DNA of 34,938 nucleotides from Bifidobacterium choerinum. Lineage in GTDB: Bacteria; Actinomycetota; Actinomycetes; Actinomycetales; Bifidobacteriaceae. The notes below the pieces were generated by a model. It worked only from the letters and a program-made list of their open reading frames with translations. It was not told the DNA's origin and ran no database searches. The translations under genes were made by a program, and so were the position numbers. Shown here piece by piece: positions 8,970-17,076 of this stretch. The number at the start of each line of letters is the position of its first letter. Positions within the stretch are counted from its first letter, which is position 1. Location: NCBI RefSeq assembly GCF_000741135.1, contig NZ_JGYU01000014.1, forward strand, positions 1-34,938. Direction: 5' to 3'.

Positions 8970-9776
8970 TCACACAGCCGCGTGCTGTGTGATCCACGCA
9001 TGCATCGTCACGGCGGCGGCGGCGCCGGCGTTGATCGAACGTACTGAGCCGAACTGGCTGATGTAGACGACGTCGTCGGCGAGTTCGAGCGCCTTGTCGG
9101 ACAATCCCGGGCCTTCGGCGCCGAACAGCAGCAGGCAGCGTTCGGGGAAACGGTAGGTCTCGATCGGTACGGCGCCGTTGATGATGTCCATCGCGATGAC
9201 CTTCGCGTCCTCGGCGGTGCGCAGGTCGCGGCGCGCGTACAGCAGTTCGCGCGCCGCGTTCCGCTCGTCGAGGTCGCCGGCGTCGCGCGCACGCTCGATC
9301 ATGTCGGCGCGCGAGCGCGCCTCGTCGCGTTCGCCGGCGATGCGCCGGCGCCAGTCTTCGACGCAGTCCCGGATCGACGGATGATTGACGACGTGCTGGT
9401 ACAGCTCGGTCATCAGCGCGCCCTTGCGGTTCCATTTGTGTGGACCGACGATGTGCACGCGATTCGCCGTGAACGCGTTCGCCGTGCGCACCATCGACCC
9501 GATGTTGAAGTCGTGCGTCCAGTTCTCGATCGCCACTTCGAACAGATGACGACCGCGGCGGTCGAGGTCGGCGCGGATCGCGTCGACGCTCCAGTAGCGG
9601 TAGCGGTCGAGGACGTTGCGCCGGTCGCCGTCGTCGAGCAGCGCCGCGTCGTAGCGCGGGTCGACGGGGCGCGGCTCGCCGGGATGCTCCTGCTCCCACG
9701 GCCCGACGCCCACCTCACGGAAGGTCGGCTCGCCGGAGGCCTTCGCCGCCACGTCGATAGGATTCGGTTCGTGCAT
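8970..9776 (-). CDS. TrmH-family (SPOUT) RNA methyltransferase
   Basis: A 268-residue S-adenosylmethionine-dependent RNA 2'-O-methyltransferase candidate. SPOUT motif 1 is FNIGSMVRTANAFTANRVHIVG, motif 2 is LLLFGAEGPGLSDKAL, and motif 3 is ISQFGSVRSINAGAAAAVTMH near the C-terminus, with the conserved Asn in SIN. Between motifs 1 and 2 there is a charged, Arg/Glu/Ala-rich helical insert of roughly 50 residues (about 140-190), longer than in compact TrmH proteins. Target tRNA or rRNA position is unknown. The start at 9776 has TTGACG 24 bases upstream as a possible -35, but no clear Shine-Dalgarno sequence. It lies 55 bases after the phosphoribosyltransferase-like gene. Confidence 0.88.
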   Translation of the reverse strand: MHEPNPIDVAAKASGEPTFREVGVGPWEQEHPGEPRPVDPRYDAALLDDGDRRNVLDRYRYWSVDAIRADLDRRGRHLFEVAIENWTHDFNIGSMVRTANAFTANRVHIVGPHKWNRKGALMTELYQHVVNHPSIRDCVEDWRRRIAGERDEARSRADMIERARDAGDLDERNAARELLYARRDLRTAEDAKVIAMDIINGAVPIETYRFPERCLLLFGAEGPGLSDKALELADDVVYISQFGSVRSINAGAAAAVTMHAWITQHAAV

Positions 9777-9831
9777 CTGCTCACGCTCGCCTTCGCGTCA
9801 ACTGGGCCATACAGGTCATGTCCGGCGCCGC

Positions 9832-10494
9832 TCAGTGCAGCTCGGACTCGTGGAAGGTCTCGACGAACGGCACTTCGGTGGCCTCGCCGCTGACCGGGTC
9901 GACGACGCGCACCGTCGGCTTCTCCATGTCGACGCCGCCGATCAGCGACGTGATCGCGACGACGTCGGCGCCCTGCGCGTCGACGATGCTGAAGTCGAGG
10001 CTCAGCTCGTTGCCGTTGCGCAATGTGACGAGCGACGACGTCTGCACATAGGATTTCTCGGACAGCCACGAATCGACGAGGACGACGCGCTTGCCTTGGA
10101 TCGACGGCCCCTTCGTGGCCGGATAGACGAAGTCCATGACGAAGCCGTCGAGCGCCTCGCCGCGCGAGGCGGCGGCGTGCATCATCGAGCAGACGATCGG
10201 CACGGCGGCGGCCGTCAATGCGCCGACGGCGTCGAAATCGTCGATCGAATAGCCCTGCTCCTCGAGCGTGTCGAGCATGATGTGGCCGATGAGCGACGCG
10301 CCGCGGTGGTCGAAGGTGATCGGCGACAGCTCGGAGAACGGGCGGTCGGCCATATGGGCGCGCAGCAGCGTCTTGAGCTGGTCGCGCGGCTCCATCAGTG
10401 CGAATGCGGCCTCGTCGACGTTGGTCGGCGCGGCGTCCTCGTCGTGCCGGGAAGCGGATGCGGTCTTGCGGAACGTGGAAGCTTCTTCACTCAT
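9832..10494 (-). CDS. Orotate phosphoribosyltransferase-like protein with altered PRPP motif
   Basis: A 220-residue protein whose core resembles the type I phosphoribosyltransferase fold of PyrE: FDAVGALTAAAVPIVCSMMHAA aligns with the VGgltlGAdPia segment, and GKRVVLVD with the strand before the PRPP loop. However the loop reads VLVDSWLSEKSY instead of the usual acidic pair plus TTGGS or STGNS, and the VRKE-KxHG segment with catalytic Lys is replaced by VMDFVYPATKG. It is therefore probably not an active PyrE and may be a regulatory or nucleotide-binding relative. It also has a 40-residue polar N-terminal extension. The start at 10494 lacks a Shine-Dalgarno sequence, but TACGCT ends seven bases upstream. 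It is transcribed divergently from the hollow P-type ATPase gene. Confidence 0.7.
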   Translation of the reverse strand: MSEEASTFRKTASASRHDEDAAPTNVDEAAFALMEPRDQLKTLLRAHMADRPFSELSPITFDHRGASLIGHIMLDTLEEQGYSIDDFDAVGALTAAAVPIVCSMMHAAASRGEALDGFVMDFVYPATKGPSIQGKRVVLVDSWLSEKSYVQTSSLVTLRNGNELSLDFSIVDAQGADVVAITSLIGGVDMEKPTVRVVDPVSGEATEVPFVETFHESELH

Positions 10495-10501
10495 GTACGC
10501 C

Positions 10502-10507
10502 AGCGTA
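10502..10507 (-). promoter_or_regulatory. -10 box of phosphoribosyltransferase-like gene (leaderless start)
   Basis: TACGCT on the minus strand ends seven bases before the ATG, with no Shine-Dalgarno sequence between. Confidence 0.4.
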
Positions 10508-10623
10508 GCCGTGCGCCACGTCAAATCGGCCGGCGCCGCCGTCCCCCTCGCGTACAGTGGTGATGTCGAAAGAGTTGGTGTTGCCGGTCATCGGCAGGGT
10601 CACGAAACCCAGGGAGCGACCAT

Positions 10624-12024
10624 ATGGGACTGAATCTGTTCATCGCGGTGATCTGCGTCGTCGTGGCGCTGCTGCTGACGTTCCTGACGATCCGTTTCTT
10701 CTTCGGCGCCCGGGCGCGCGCCACCGACGCCGAGACCGGCGCGTTCCGCGACCAGCCGGAGCAGGAGCCGGTGCACGCCGGCGACACATTGCGCACGCGC
10801 CGCTCCGACAACGCCGCGAGCATCCGCCTGCTGACGACGCAGGTCGTCGTCGCCGCCGTGCTGACGCTGCTCGTCATCATCCCCGACCTGCTGCATATGA
10901 TGCGCCCGTCGATCGTCCCCGGCTGGCTGATCGCGCCGTGGCTGCACGCGATCATCATCACGCCGGTCATGTTCTACAGCGGCTACCCGATCCACATCGA
11001 CGGCTGGTCGGCGATCCGCCGGCGCGTGCCGAACATGAACTCGCTCGCGTCGGTCGGCTCGGGCGCCGCCTACGTCTACAGCCTGCTCGTGTGCTTCGCC
11101 GAGGACCTGCTGCCCGATTCGATGCATGACGTCTACTTCCAGGTGACCGGCGTCATCATCACGCTCGTGCTGCTCGCGCGTCTGATGAGCGACCGCTGGC
11201 TGCCGCGCCGCGCCGCGTTCCCGCTGCAGACGAAGGTCGACCGCCTGTCGCGCATCCTCGTGCCGATCGTCTTCCTGATCGCCGTGTGGACCTTCGTCGT
11301 CTGGCTGATCTTCGGCCGTCAGCCGGCCTTCGCTCGCGCATTGCTCATCGCAATCGGCGTGCTGATCATCGCCTGCCCGGTCGCGCTCGGCTGGGCGGCG
11401 CCGCTCGCCGCGACCTTCGCGACCGACCGCGCGCGCCGCGCCGGCATGCGCGTCCTGACGACGAGCGCGCTGCAGCAGGCGCAGGACGTGCGCGCCGTCG
11501 TCTTCTCGTCGACGCTCGCCGACGCTTCACGTGAAACCATCGACGCGCTGCTCGACGCCGGGCTGGGCGTCGACGTCGTCGATGCATCCGACACCGACGA
11601 CGCGGTGCGGCGCATCGGCGAACGCCGCGCGAAGCTCGACATCGACGGCGACGACGCGGCGCTGCTGTTCGTCGGCGACGGCCACGAGGATGTCGCCGTC
11701 CGCAACGCCGCCGACATCGCCGTCGTCGTCACGAAGGACGCCGACGCGGACTTCGTGCATGCCGACGTCGTCACCGACGAGCCCGGCGGAACCTGCGTCC
11801 CGCAGCTGATCCGGCTGTCGAAGGCGATGGTGCGCAACATCCAGGAGAACGCGATCTGGGCCTTCGTCTTCAACCTCATCGGCATCCCGATCGCCGCCGG
11901 CGTCCTCTACCCCTTCACCGGCTGGACGCTCGACCCGAGCCTGGCGGGCCTCGCGATGTTCCTGTCGTCGCTCGCCGTGCTGCTCAACGCGCTGCGGCTG
12001 CGGCACGCGCACATCGACCGCTGA
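10624..12024 (+). CDS. P1B-type ATPase-like membrane protein lacking the catalytic domains
   Basis: An intact 466-residue frame related to copper-type P1B-ATPases but far shorter than the family's 700-800 residues. Membrane parts align well: the GYPIHIDGWSA..RRVPNMNSLASVG.GAAYVYS block (120-153), DVYFQVTGVIITLVLLARLM (169-188), and the last pair NAIWAFVFNLIGIPIAAGVLYP and AMFLSSLAVLLNALRLR. The actuator domain is missing: only about 16 residues join two helices where about 120 are usual, with no TGE. The DKTGT phosphorylation motif is absent (AVVFSSTLAD at 291-300), and the nucleotide-binding domain is gone. CPC is CPV (251-253), the YN of the next helix is FN (416-417), and the GDGxND motif is GDGHED (351-356). 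It cannot be a normal ion pump; a metal-binding, channel-like or subunit role is inference. AGGGAG lies 8 bases before the ATG. Confidence 0.8.
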   Translation: MGLNLFIAVICVVVALLLTFLTIRFFFGARARATDAETGAFRDQPEQEPVHAGDTLRTRRSDNAASIRLLTTQVVVAAVLTLLVIIPDLLHMMRPSIVPGWLIAPWLHAIIITPVMFYSGYPIHIDGWSAIRRRVPNMNSLASVGSGAAYVYSLLVCFAEDLLPDSMHDVYFQVTGVIITLVLLARLMSDRWLPRRAAFPLQTKVDRLSRILVPIVFLIAVWTFVVWLIFGRQPAFARALLIAIGVLIIACPVALGWAAPLAATFATDRARRAGMRVLTTSALQQAQDVRAVVFSSTLADASRETIDALLDAGLGVDVVDASDTDDAVRRIGERRAKLDIDGDDAALLFVGDGHEDVAVRNAADIAVVVTKDADADFVHADVVTDEPGGTCVPQLIRLSKAMVRNIQENAIWAFVFNLIGIPIAAGVLYPFTGWTLDPSLAGLAMFLSSLAVLLNALRLRHAHIDR

Positions 12025-12036
12025 GCGCTTCCGAAT

Positions 12037-12087
12037 ACGACGGAGCCCCGGTGGGCACCTCACAGGTGCCCACCGGGGCTCCGTCGT
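12037..12087. terminator. Long perfect hairpin after the P1B-like gene
   Basis: A perfect 24-bp stem with a 3-base loop (CAC) starts 13 bases after the P1B-like stop. It lies between convergent genes and can fold on either strand. No T-run follows. Confidence 0.8.
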
Positions 12088-12105
12088 CATGGTCGTCATG
12101 TTGTC

Positions 12106-12140
12106 GCCGTCATCGTCCGCGACCGGTGGACGATGACGGC
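12106..12140 (-). terminator. Terminator of clpB
   Basis: GCCGTCATCGTCC and GGACGATGACGGC form a perfect 13-bp stem around 9 bases, 48 bases past the clpB stop. Confidence 0.65.
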
Positions 12141-12187
12141 GGGGCCACGCTCAGCCGCGCGGCCTCATGCGACTTGCCTCACACGGC

Positions 12188-14872
12188 TCACTTCGCGCTG
12201 TCGTCGGACTGCGCGCCGCCGTCGATCTTCACCTCGGTGTCGAGCGGGTTGGCGTCGCCCTCCATCGGATCCTGCTGATGCACGGACAGCTCGAGGTGTT
12301 CGCCGCCGGTGTGGTCGACGAGCACCGTCTCGCCGTCGTGCACCTTGCCGGCGAGCAGCATGCGCGCCAGCTGGTCGCCGACCTCGGTCTGCACGAGGCG
12401 GCGCAGCGGACGGGCGCCGTAGGCCGGATCGTAGCCGGTGTCGGCGAGCCATTCGCGGGCGGCCTCGGTCACGTCGAGCGTGATGCGGCGGTCGGTCAGG
12501 CGCGACGCGACCTGCTTGACCTGCAGGTCGACGATCTTGCCGAGCTCCTGACGCGTCAGCGGATGGAAGATCACGAGGTCGTCGAGACGGTTGACGAACT
12601 CCGGGCGGAACTGCGTGTGCACGGCGTTCATCACCGCGTCCTTCTTCTCCTGTTCGCTCAGGTCGGGATTGACGAGGTACTGCGAGCCGAGGTTGGACGT
12701 CATGATCAGGATCGTGTTCTTGAAGTCGACGGTGCGGCCCTGGCCATCGGTCAGACGACCGTCGTCGAGCACCTGCAGCAGGATGTCGAAGACCTCACGG
12801 TTCGCCTTCTCGACCTCGTCGAAGAGCACGACCGAGTACGGACGACGACGCACGGCCTCGGTGAGCTGGCCTCCCTCCTCGTAGCCGACGTAGCCGGGGG
12901 CCGCGCCGATCAGGCGGGACACGGACGACTTCTCCATGTACTCGCTCATATCGATGCGGACCATCGCCTTCTCGTCGTCGAAGAGGAACTCGGCGAGCGC
13001 CTTCGCGAGCTCGGTCTTGCCGACGCCGGTCGGTCCCATGAACAGGAACGAACCTGTCGGACGGTTCGGGTCGGAGATGCCGGCGCGCGAGCGGCGCACC
13101 GCGTCGGAGACCGCCTCGACGGCTTCCGGCTGGCCGATGACGCGCTCGTTGAGGTACTCCTCCATATGCAGCAGCTTCTCGTTCTCGCCCTGCATCAGGC
13201 GGCCGACCGGGATGCCGGTCCATTCCGAGATGATCTCGGCGACTGAATCGGCGTCCACATGGTCGGGAACCATCGGCTCCTCCTTGTGCGCATACTCGGA
13301 GGCCTGCTCGTCGGCCGTCTCCGCGGCGGCGAGCTCCTTCTGGATCTGCGGGATCTCGCCGTAGAGGATGCGGCTCGCCTGGGCGAGGTCGCCGGCGCGC
13401 GTCGCCTTGTCGGCCTCGACGCGTTTCTCGTCGAGCTTGGCGCGCAGGTCGCCGACCTTGTTGCGGTCGGCCTTCTCGGCGTCCCAGCGTGCCTTGAGGC
13501 CATGCAGCTGCTCGCGGCTGTCGGCGAGTTCGGACTGCAGCTTCATCAGCCGTTCCTTCGACGCCGGGTCCTCGGCCTTCTTGAGCTGCATCTCCTCCAT
13601 CTCAAGACGCGTGACCTTGCGCTGCAGCTCGTCGATCTCCTCCGGCTGCGAATCGAGTTCCATGCGCAGATGCGCGGCGGCCTCGTCGACGAGATCGATC
13701 GCCTTGTCCGGCAGCTGACGGCCGGTGATGTAGCGGTTCGACAGTGTCGCGGCGGCCACGAGCGCGTCGTCGCCGATCGTCACCTTGTGATGCGCCTCAT
13801 AGCGCTGCTTGAGGCCGCGCAGGATCGCGATCGTGTCCTCGACCGACGGCTCGCCGACGAAGACCTGCTGGAAGCGGCGTTCGAGCGCCGGGTCCTTCTC
13901 GATGTTCTCGCGGTACTCGTCGAGCGTCGTCGCGCCGATCAGGCGCAGTTCGCCGCGCGCGAGCATCGGCTTGAGCATGTTGCCAGCGTCCATCGAACCT
14001 TCGGCCGAACCGGCGCCGACGACGGTGTGGATCTCGTCGATGAACGTGATGATCTGCCCGTCGGACTGTTTGATCTCGTCAAGGACGCTCTTGAGGCGCT
14101 CCTCGAATTCACCGCGGTACTTCGAACCGGCGACCATCGAGCCCAGATCGAGGCTGATCAGGCGCTTGTTCTGCAACGTGCTCGGCACGTCGCCCGCCAC
14201 GATGCGCTCCGCGAGGCCTTCGACGACGGCGGTCTTGCCGACGCCGGGCTCGCCGATAAGCACCGGGTTGTTCTTCGTACGGCGGGACAGGATCTGGATG
14301 ACGCGGCGGATCTCCTGATCGCGGCCGATGACCGGATCGAGCTTGCCTTCCTTCGCGCGCGCCGTCAGATCGGTCGAGAACTTCTCGAGCGCCTTGTACG
14401 AGGCCTCGGCGTCCGGGCTCGTCACCTTCGCGCCGCCGCGGATGCCGGGGATCTGCTCGCGGATCTTCGCGGCGGTCACGCCGTTGGCGTCGAGGATCTT
14501 CGCGGCGTCGTTCGGCGTCGCCTTGGCGATGCCGAGCAGCAGATGCTCGGTGGAGACGTATTCGTCGCCCATCTCCTTCATCGCGGCCTCGGCCTTCGCG
14601 ATCGCGGCCGTCAGCTGACGGCTCGCCTGCGCCTGCGTCGTCGACGATCCCGACGCGCTCGGCAGCGCGACGAGCGCGTTGCGCACGGCGGCGCCGATCG
14701 TCTGCACGTTGGCACCGCACGCCTCGATCAGGCCACGGACGACGCCGTGCTCCTGACGCAGCAGCGCGTCGAGCAGGTGCAGCGGCTCGACCTGCGGGTT
14801 TCCGGCCGCCGAAGCGCTCTGGATCGCGTCACCGAGCGCCTCCTGGGCCATTGTCGTGAATTTCTGTTCCAT
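12188..14872 (-). CDS. clpB: ATP-dependent chaperone ClpB
   Basis: An 894-residue Hsp100 disaggregase that works with DnaK to pull proteins out of aggregates. It has an N-terminal Clp repeat domain (1-150), first AAA+ module with Walker A GEPGVGKT (207-214) and Walker B ITFIDEIH (275-282), the coiled-coil M domain (about 405-530) that separates ClpB from ClpA and ClpC, and a second AAA+ module with GPTGVGKT (613-620) and [10 protein letters not shown]. An acidic tail of about 35 residues follows, somewhat longer than in E. coli ClpB (857 residues). The ATG at 14872 is preferred over 14884 and 14962 because GGAGG lies five bases upstream and the family starts at this point. A HAIR-type operator upstream indicates control by HspR. 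Confidence 0.97.
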   Translation of the reverse strand: MEQKFTTMAQEALGDAIQSASAAGNPQVEPLHLLDALLRQEHGVVRGLIEACGANVQTIGAAVRNALVALPSASGSSTTQAQASRQLTAAIAKAEAAMKEMGDEYVSTEHLLLGIAKATPNDAAKILDANGVTAAKIREQIPGIRGGAKVTSPDAEASYKALEKFSTDLTARAKEGKLDPVIGRDQEIRRVIQILSRRTKNNPVLIGEPGVGKTAVVEGLAERIVAGDVPSTLQNKRLISLDLGSMVAGSKYRGEFEERLKSVLDEIKQSDGQIITFIDEIHTVVGAGSAEGSMDAGNMLKPMLARGELRLIGATTLDEYRENIEKDPALERRFQQVFVGEPSVEDTIAILRGLKQRYEAHHKVTIGDDALVAAATLSNRYITGRQLPDKAIDLVDEAAAHLRMELDSQPEEIDELQRKVTRLEMEEMQLKKAEDPASKERLMKLQSELADSREQLHGLKARWDAEKADRNKVGDLRAKLDEKRVEADKATRAGDLAQASRILYGEIPQIQKELAAAETADEQASEYAHKEEPMVPDHVDADSVAEIISEWTGIPVGRLMQGENEKLLHMEEYLNERVIGQPEAVEAVSDAVRRSRAGISDPNRPTGSFLFMGPTGVGKTELAKALAEFLFDDEKAMVRIDMSEYMEKSSVSRLIGAAPGYVGYEEGGQLTEAVRRRPYSVVLFDEVEKANREVFDILLQVLDDGRLTDGQGRTVDFKNTILIMTSNLGSQYLVNPDLSEQEKKDAVMNAVHTQFRPEFVNRLDDLVIFHPLTRQELGKIVDLQVKQVASRLTDRRITLDVTEAAREWLADTGYDPAYGARPLRRLVQTEVGDQLARMLLAGKVHDGETVLVDHTGGEHLELSVHQQDPMEGDANPLDTEVKIDGGAQSDDSAK

Positions 14873-15006
14873 ATCATCCTCCATTGCTGCACATGGGCGC
14901 GTCGCGCTCTCGGGCTGTGCGTCTCGCACGTCCGGGGAGCGTCCGCGCACCCACGGCTTCATTTGTCTGATATTGTCAACCGACGCCGCAGATCACTTAT
15001 TCCCAA

Positions 15007-15031
15007 AACTTGAGCGAATCTCACTCAAGTT
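15007..15031 (-). promoter_or_regulatory. HAIR-type operator (HspR site) upstream of clpB
   Basis: AACTTGAG and CTCAAGTT form an inverted repeat with a 9-base spacer. It fits the HspR consensus CTTGAGT-N7-ACTCAAG with one changed base. It lies about 135 bases before the clpB start, where such sites occur in actinobacteria. No hspR gene is in the window. Confidence 0.85.
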
Positions 15032-15097
15032 TCGTGATTCGATGAAGGCTACCGCTTCGACGGACCATCCTCTGCAATTCTGACGCAGAATACAAAG

Positions 15098-15126
15098 AAG
15101 GCCGCCCGCTTTCAGCGGACAGCCTT
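15098..15126 (-). terminator. Terminator of the fumarylacetoacetate hydrolase family gene
   Basis: On the minus strand AAGGC..CCGCT pairs with AGCGG..GCCTT around a short loop, with two internal mismatches, followed by CTTTGTATT. It lies 70 bases past the stop. Confidence 0.65.
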
Positions 15127-15195
15127 ACCTGATGCCCCATCGCAGCGCGACGCGCTAGGCGGCGGAGGAGGAAATGCTCGGCCGACCTCCACCGT

Positions 15196-16014
15196 TCACG
15201 CGCGCACGACGACGTTGCGCAGGTCGCCGATGCCGTCGACGTGCACGACCGCCTCGTCGCCCGGCTTGAGGCTGCCGGACGCGTCCGGCGTGCCGGTGAG
15301 AATGACGTCGCCCGGCAGCAGCGTCGCGAAGCTCGAGATGAACGCGATCTGCTCGGGGATCGAGTGGATCAGATTGGCCGTCGTGCCGCTCGCCTTCTCG
15401 ACGTCCTCGCCGTTGAGCGTGAACGAGATCGCCGCGTCGCGCCAATGGAAGTCGTCACGCGTCACGATCCACGGGCCGAGCGGGCACGACGTGTCGAAGC
15501 CCTTCGCGCGCGTCCACATCGGGTCGGCGCCCTGCAGGTCGCGCAGCGTCACGTCGTTGACGCAGGTGAAGCCGAGGACATGGTCCATCGCCTCGTCGAC
15601 GCCGACGTTCTTCGTGATGCGGCCGATGACGACGGCCACCTCGGGCTCGAAGTTCATGTCGTCGGAGCACGCCGGGAACACGATCGGGTCGTCGGGGCCG
15701 ATGACCGACGTCGACGGCTTCATGAAGACGACCATCTCCTCGGGCGCATGGCGCACCGTCGACTGGCCCTGCTCGAACATGTAGTTCGCGTGCGCCTCGT
15801 AGTTCTTCGCCAGTCCGTACACCTTCGACGGGATGACCGGCGACAGCAGCCGCACGCTGTCCGCGTCGAGCGGGATGCGCTCGCCGGTCGGCCTCACCTG
15901 GCCGCCGAAGGGGTAGCCCTCGAGCACGACGAGATAGTCCTTGTCATCCGCCTCGTCGGTCTGCACGAAGGCATACTGGGGCGTGTCATCCTTGGAAAAA
16001 CGTGCAAGTCTCAT
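15196..16014 (-). CDS. Fumarylacetoacetate hydrolase family protein
   Basis: A 272-residue member of the FAH superfamily, which includes fumarylpyruvate and acylpyruvate hydrolases and oxaloacetate decarboxylases acting on metal-chelated 1,3-dicarbonyl acids. Signatures are KVYGLAKNYEAHA, the substrate/metal segment FMKPSTSVIGPDDPIVFP, NFEPEVAVVIG with the two metal-ligating Glu residues, GFTCVNDVTLRDLQ with the metal Asp, the KGFDTSCPLGPWIV block, and LLPGDVILTGTPD. Length is typical for the single-domain bacterial group. The exact substrate cannot be read from the sequence. The ATG at 16014 has no Shine-Dalgarno sequence, but TAGACT ends seven bases upstream, so the mRNA is probably leaderless. 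It lies 68 bases after the PLP-protein gene. Confidence 0.92.
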   Translation of the reverse strand: MRLARFSKDDTPQYAFVQTDEADDKDYLVVLEGYPFGGQVRPTGERIPLDADSVRLLSPVIPSKVYGLAKNYEAHANYMFEQGQSTVRHAPEEMVVFMKPSTSVIGPDDPIVFPACSDDMNFEPEVAVVIGRITKNVGVDEAMDHVLGFTCVNDVTLRDLQGADPMWTRAKGFDTSCPLGPWIVTRDDFHWRDAAISFTLNGEDVEKASGTTANLIHSIPEQIAFISSFATLLPGDVILTGTPDASGSLKPGDEAVVHVDGIGDLRNVVVRA

Positions 16015-16021
16015 ACGGCAC

Positions 16022-16027
16022 AGTCTA
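16022..16027 (-). promoter_or_regulatory. -10 box of FAH-family gene (leaderless start)
   Basis: TAGACT on the minus strand ends seven bases before the ATG; no Shine-Dalgarno sequence is present. Confidence 0.5.
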
Positions 16028-16082
16028 CAACGGCGGCGTCCCGCGCAGGACGCGCGCCGCGGACGCCATCGTCCCTCGTCGT

Positions 16083-16928
16083 CTACTTGAACGCGCGCTC
16101 GCCGAAGATCGCCGTGCCGACGCGCACGATCGTCGCGCCTTCGGCGATCGCGTGCTCCATGTCACCGCTCATGCCCATCGACAGTTCGGCGCAATGTTCG
16201 GTGCCCTCGGCGTGCGAGTCGCGCACGCGGTCGCGCAGGTCGCGCAGATGTGCGAAGCCGCGACGCACGACCGCCTCGTCGTCCACATGCGCGCCGACCG
16301 TCATCAGCCCCTGCAGTTCGAGCCCGTCGATTTCGGCGATCCGCAGCGCCAGTTCGAAGGCCTCGTCGGGGTCGCAGCCCGACTTCGTCGCCTCGCCCGA
16401 TTCATTGACCTCGAGCAGTACGCCAACGTCGGCGCCGCGCGCTGCCGCACGCCGCCCGATCTTGTGCGCCAGCTCGAGCGAATCGACCGATTCGATGACG
16501 TCGGCGTCCGGCAGCACCTTGTTGATCTTGTTGCTCTGCAGCTGTCCGATCAGATGCAGCGGCAGATGGTCGAGCGCCTCCGGATCGTCGGTCAGGTCGA
16601 GGCTTTCGACCGTCTCCACGTCGTTCGCGCCGAGCACGATGCCGCGCTGCCCGCAGGCGTAGCGCAACCCGTCGATCTTGGTGGCGATCTCCTGCGGCCT
16701 GTTCTCGCCGATCATATGCACGCCCGCGTCGATCGCGGCCATGATCTCGCCGACGTCACGCGTCTTCGTCGCCGCGAGCAACGTGACCGAGCCCTCCTCG
16801 CGTCCGTTCAGCATCTCCGCGCGCGCGATGCGGTCGAGCACACGGTGCACACCGTCGGCGATCCGACCGGCGCGCGCCTCGTCGATCGTCTCGTTCGCGA
16901 GGTCCTTGTAATCCATATATGCCGTCAT
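16083..16928 (-). CDS. YggS-family pyridoxal phosphate homeostasis protein
   Basis: A 281-residue PLP-binding protein (YggS/PROSC/PLPBP family), a single alanine-racemase-like TIM barrel that buffers pyridoxal phosphate and affects amino-acid homeostasis without known catalysis. The PLP lysine is Lys55 in LLAATKTR. Other signatures are GENRPQE, LHLIGQLQSNKINKVLP (family: HfIGxLQxNK), VNESGEATKSG, GLMTVGA and LSMGMSGDMEHAI..GATIVRVGTAIFG. It is longer than the usual 230 residues because of an N-terminal extension of about 20 residues and a short insert after GENRPQE. The start at 16928 or 16916 (Met5) cannot be separated; neither has a strong Shine-Dalgarno sequence. Confidence 0.93.
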   Translation of the reverse strand: MTAYMDYKDLANETIDEARAGRIADGVHRVLDRIARAEMLNGREEGSVTLLAATKTRDVGEIMAAIDAGVHMIGENRPQEIATKIDGLRYACGQRGIVLGANDVETVESLDLTDDPEALDHLPLHLIGQLQSNKINKVLPDADVIESVDSLELAHKIGRRAAARGADVGVLLEVNESGEATKSGCDPDEAFELALRIAEIDGLELQGLMTVGAHVDDEAVVRRGFAHLRDLRDRVRDSHAEGTEHCAELSMGMSGDMEHAIAEGATIVRVGTAIFGERAFK

Positions 16929-17076
16929 GACGTTCCCATCACTCGTTTCCCGAGGTCGTACGGCACGCTTTCCTCTGTCCGTCCCGCACGACCTTACCTT
17001 ACCTCAATCCGGCATCGCATATGCCGGATGCCCGCGCATGTCCCACTCATCTTCACGCGTCGATGACATGCGCCGC

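Noticed and set aside
6901..9699. One 932-codon minus-strand frame spanning permease, ATPase and methyltransferase
   Set aside because: Only its last 295 codons encode a recognisable permease; the rest is an out-of-frame reading of the upstream genes, and a four-base ATGA overlap gives the true start.
9832..10494. Calling the gene pyrE
   Set aside because: The PRPP-binding loop and catalytic Lys region do not match active orotate phosphoribosyltransferases.
10624..12024. Annotating as a functional copper-transporting ATPase, or as a pseudogene
   Set aside because: A functional pump needs DKTGT and the A and N domains, which are missing. A pseudogene call is not supported because the frame is intact with a good start and the losses are at domain borders.
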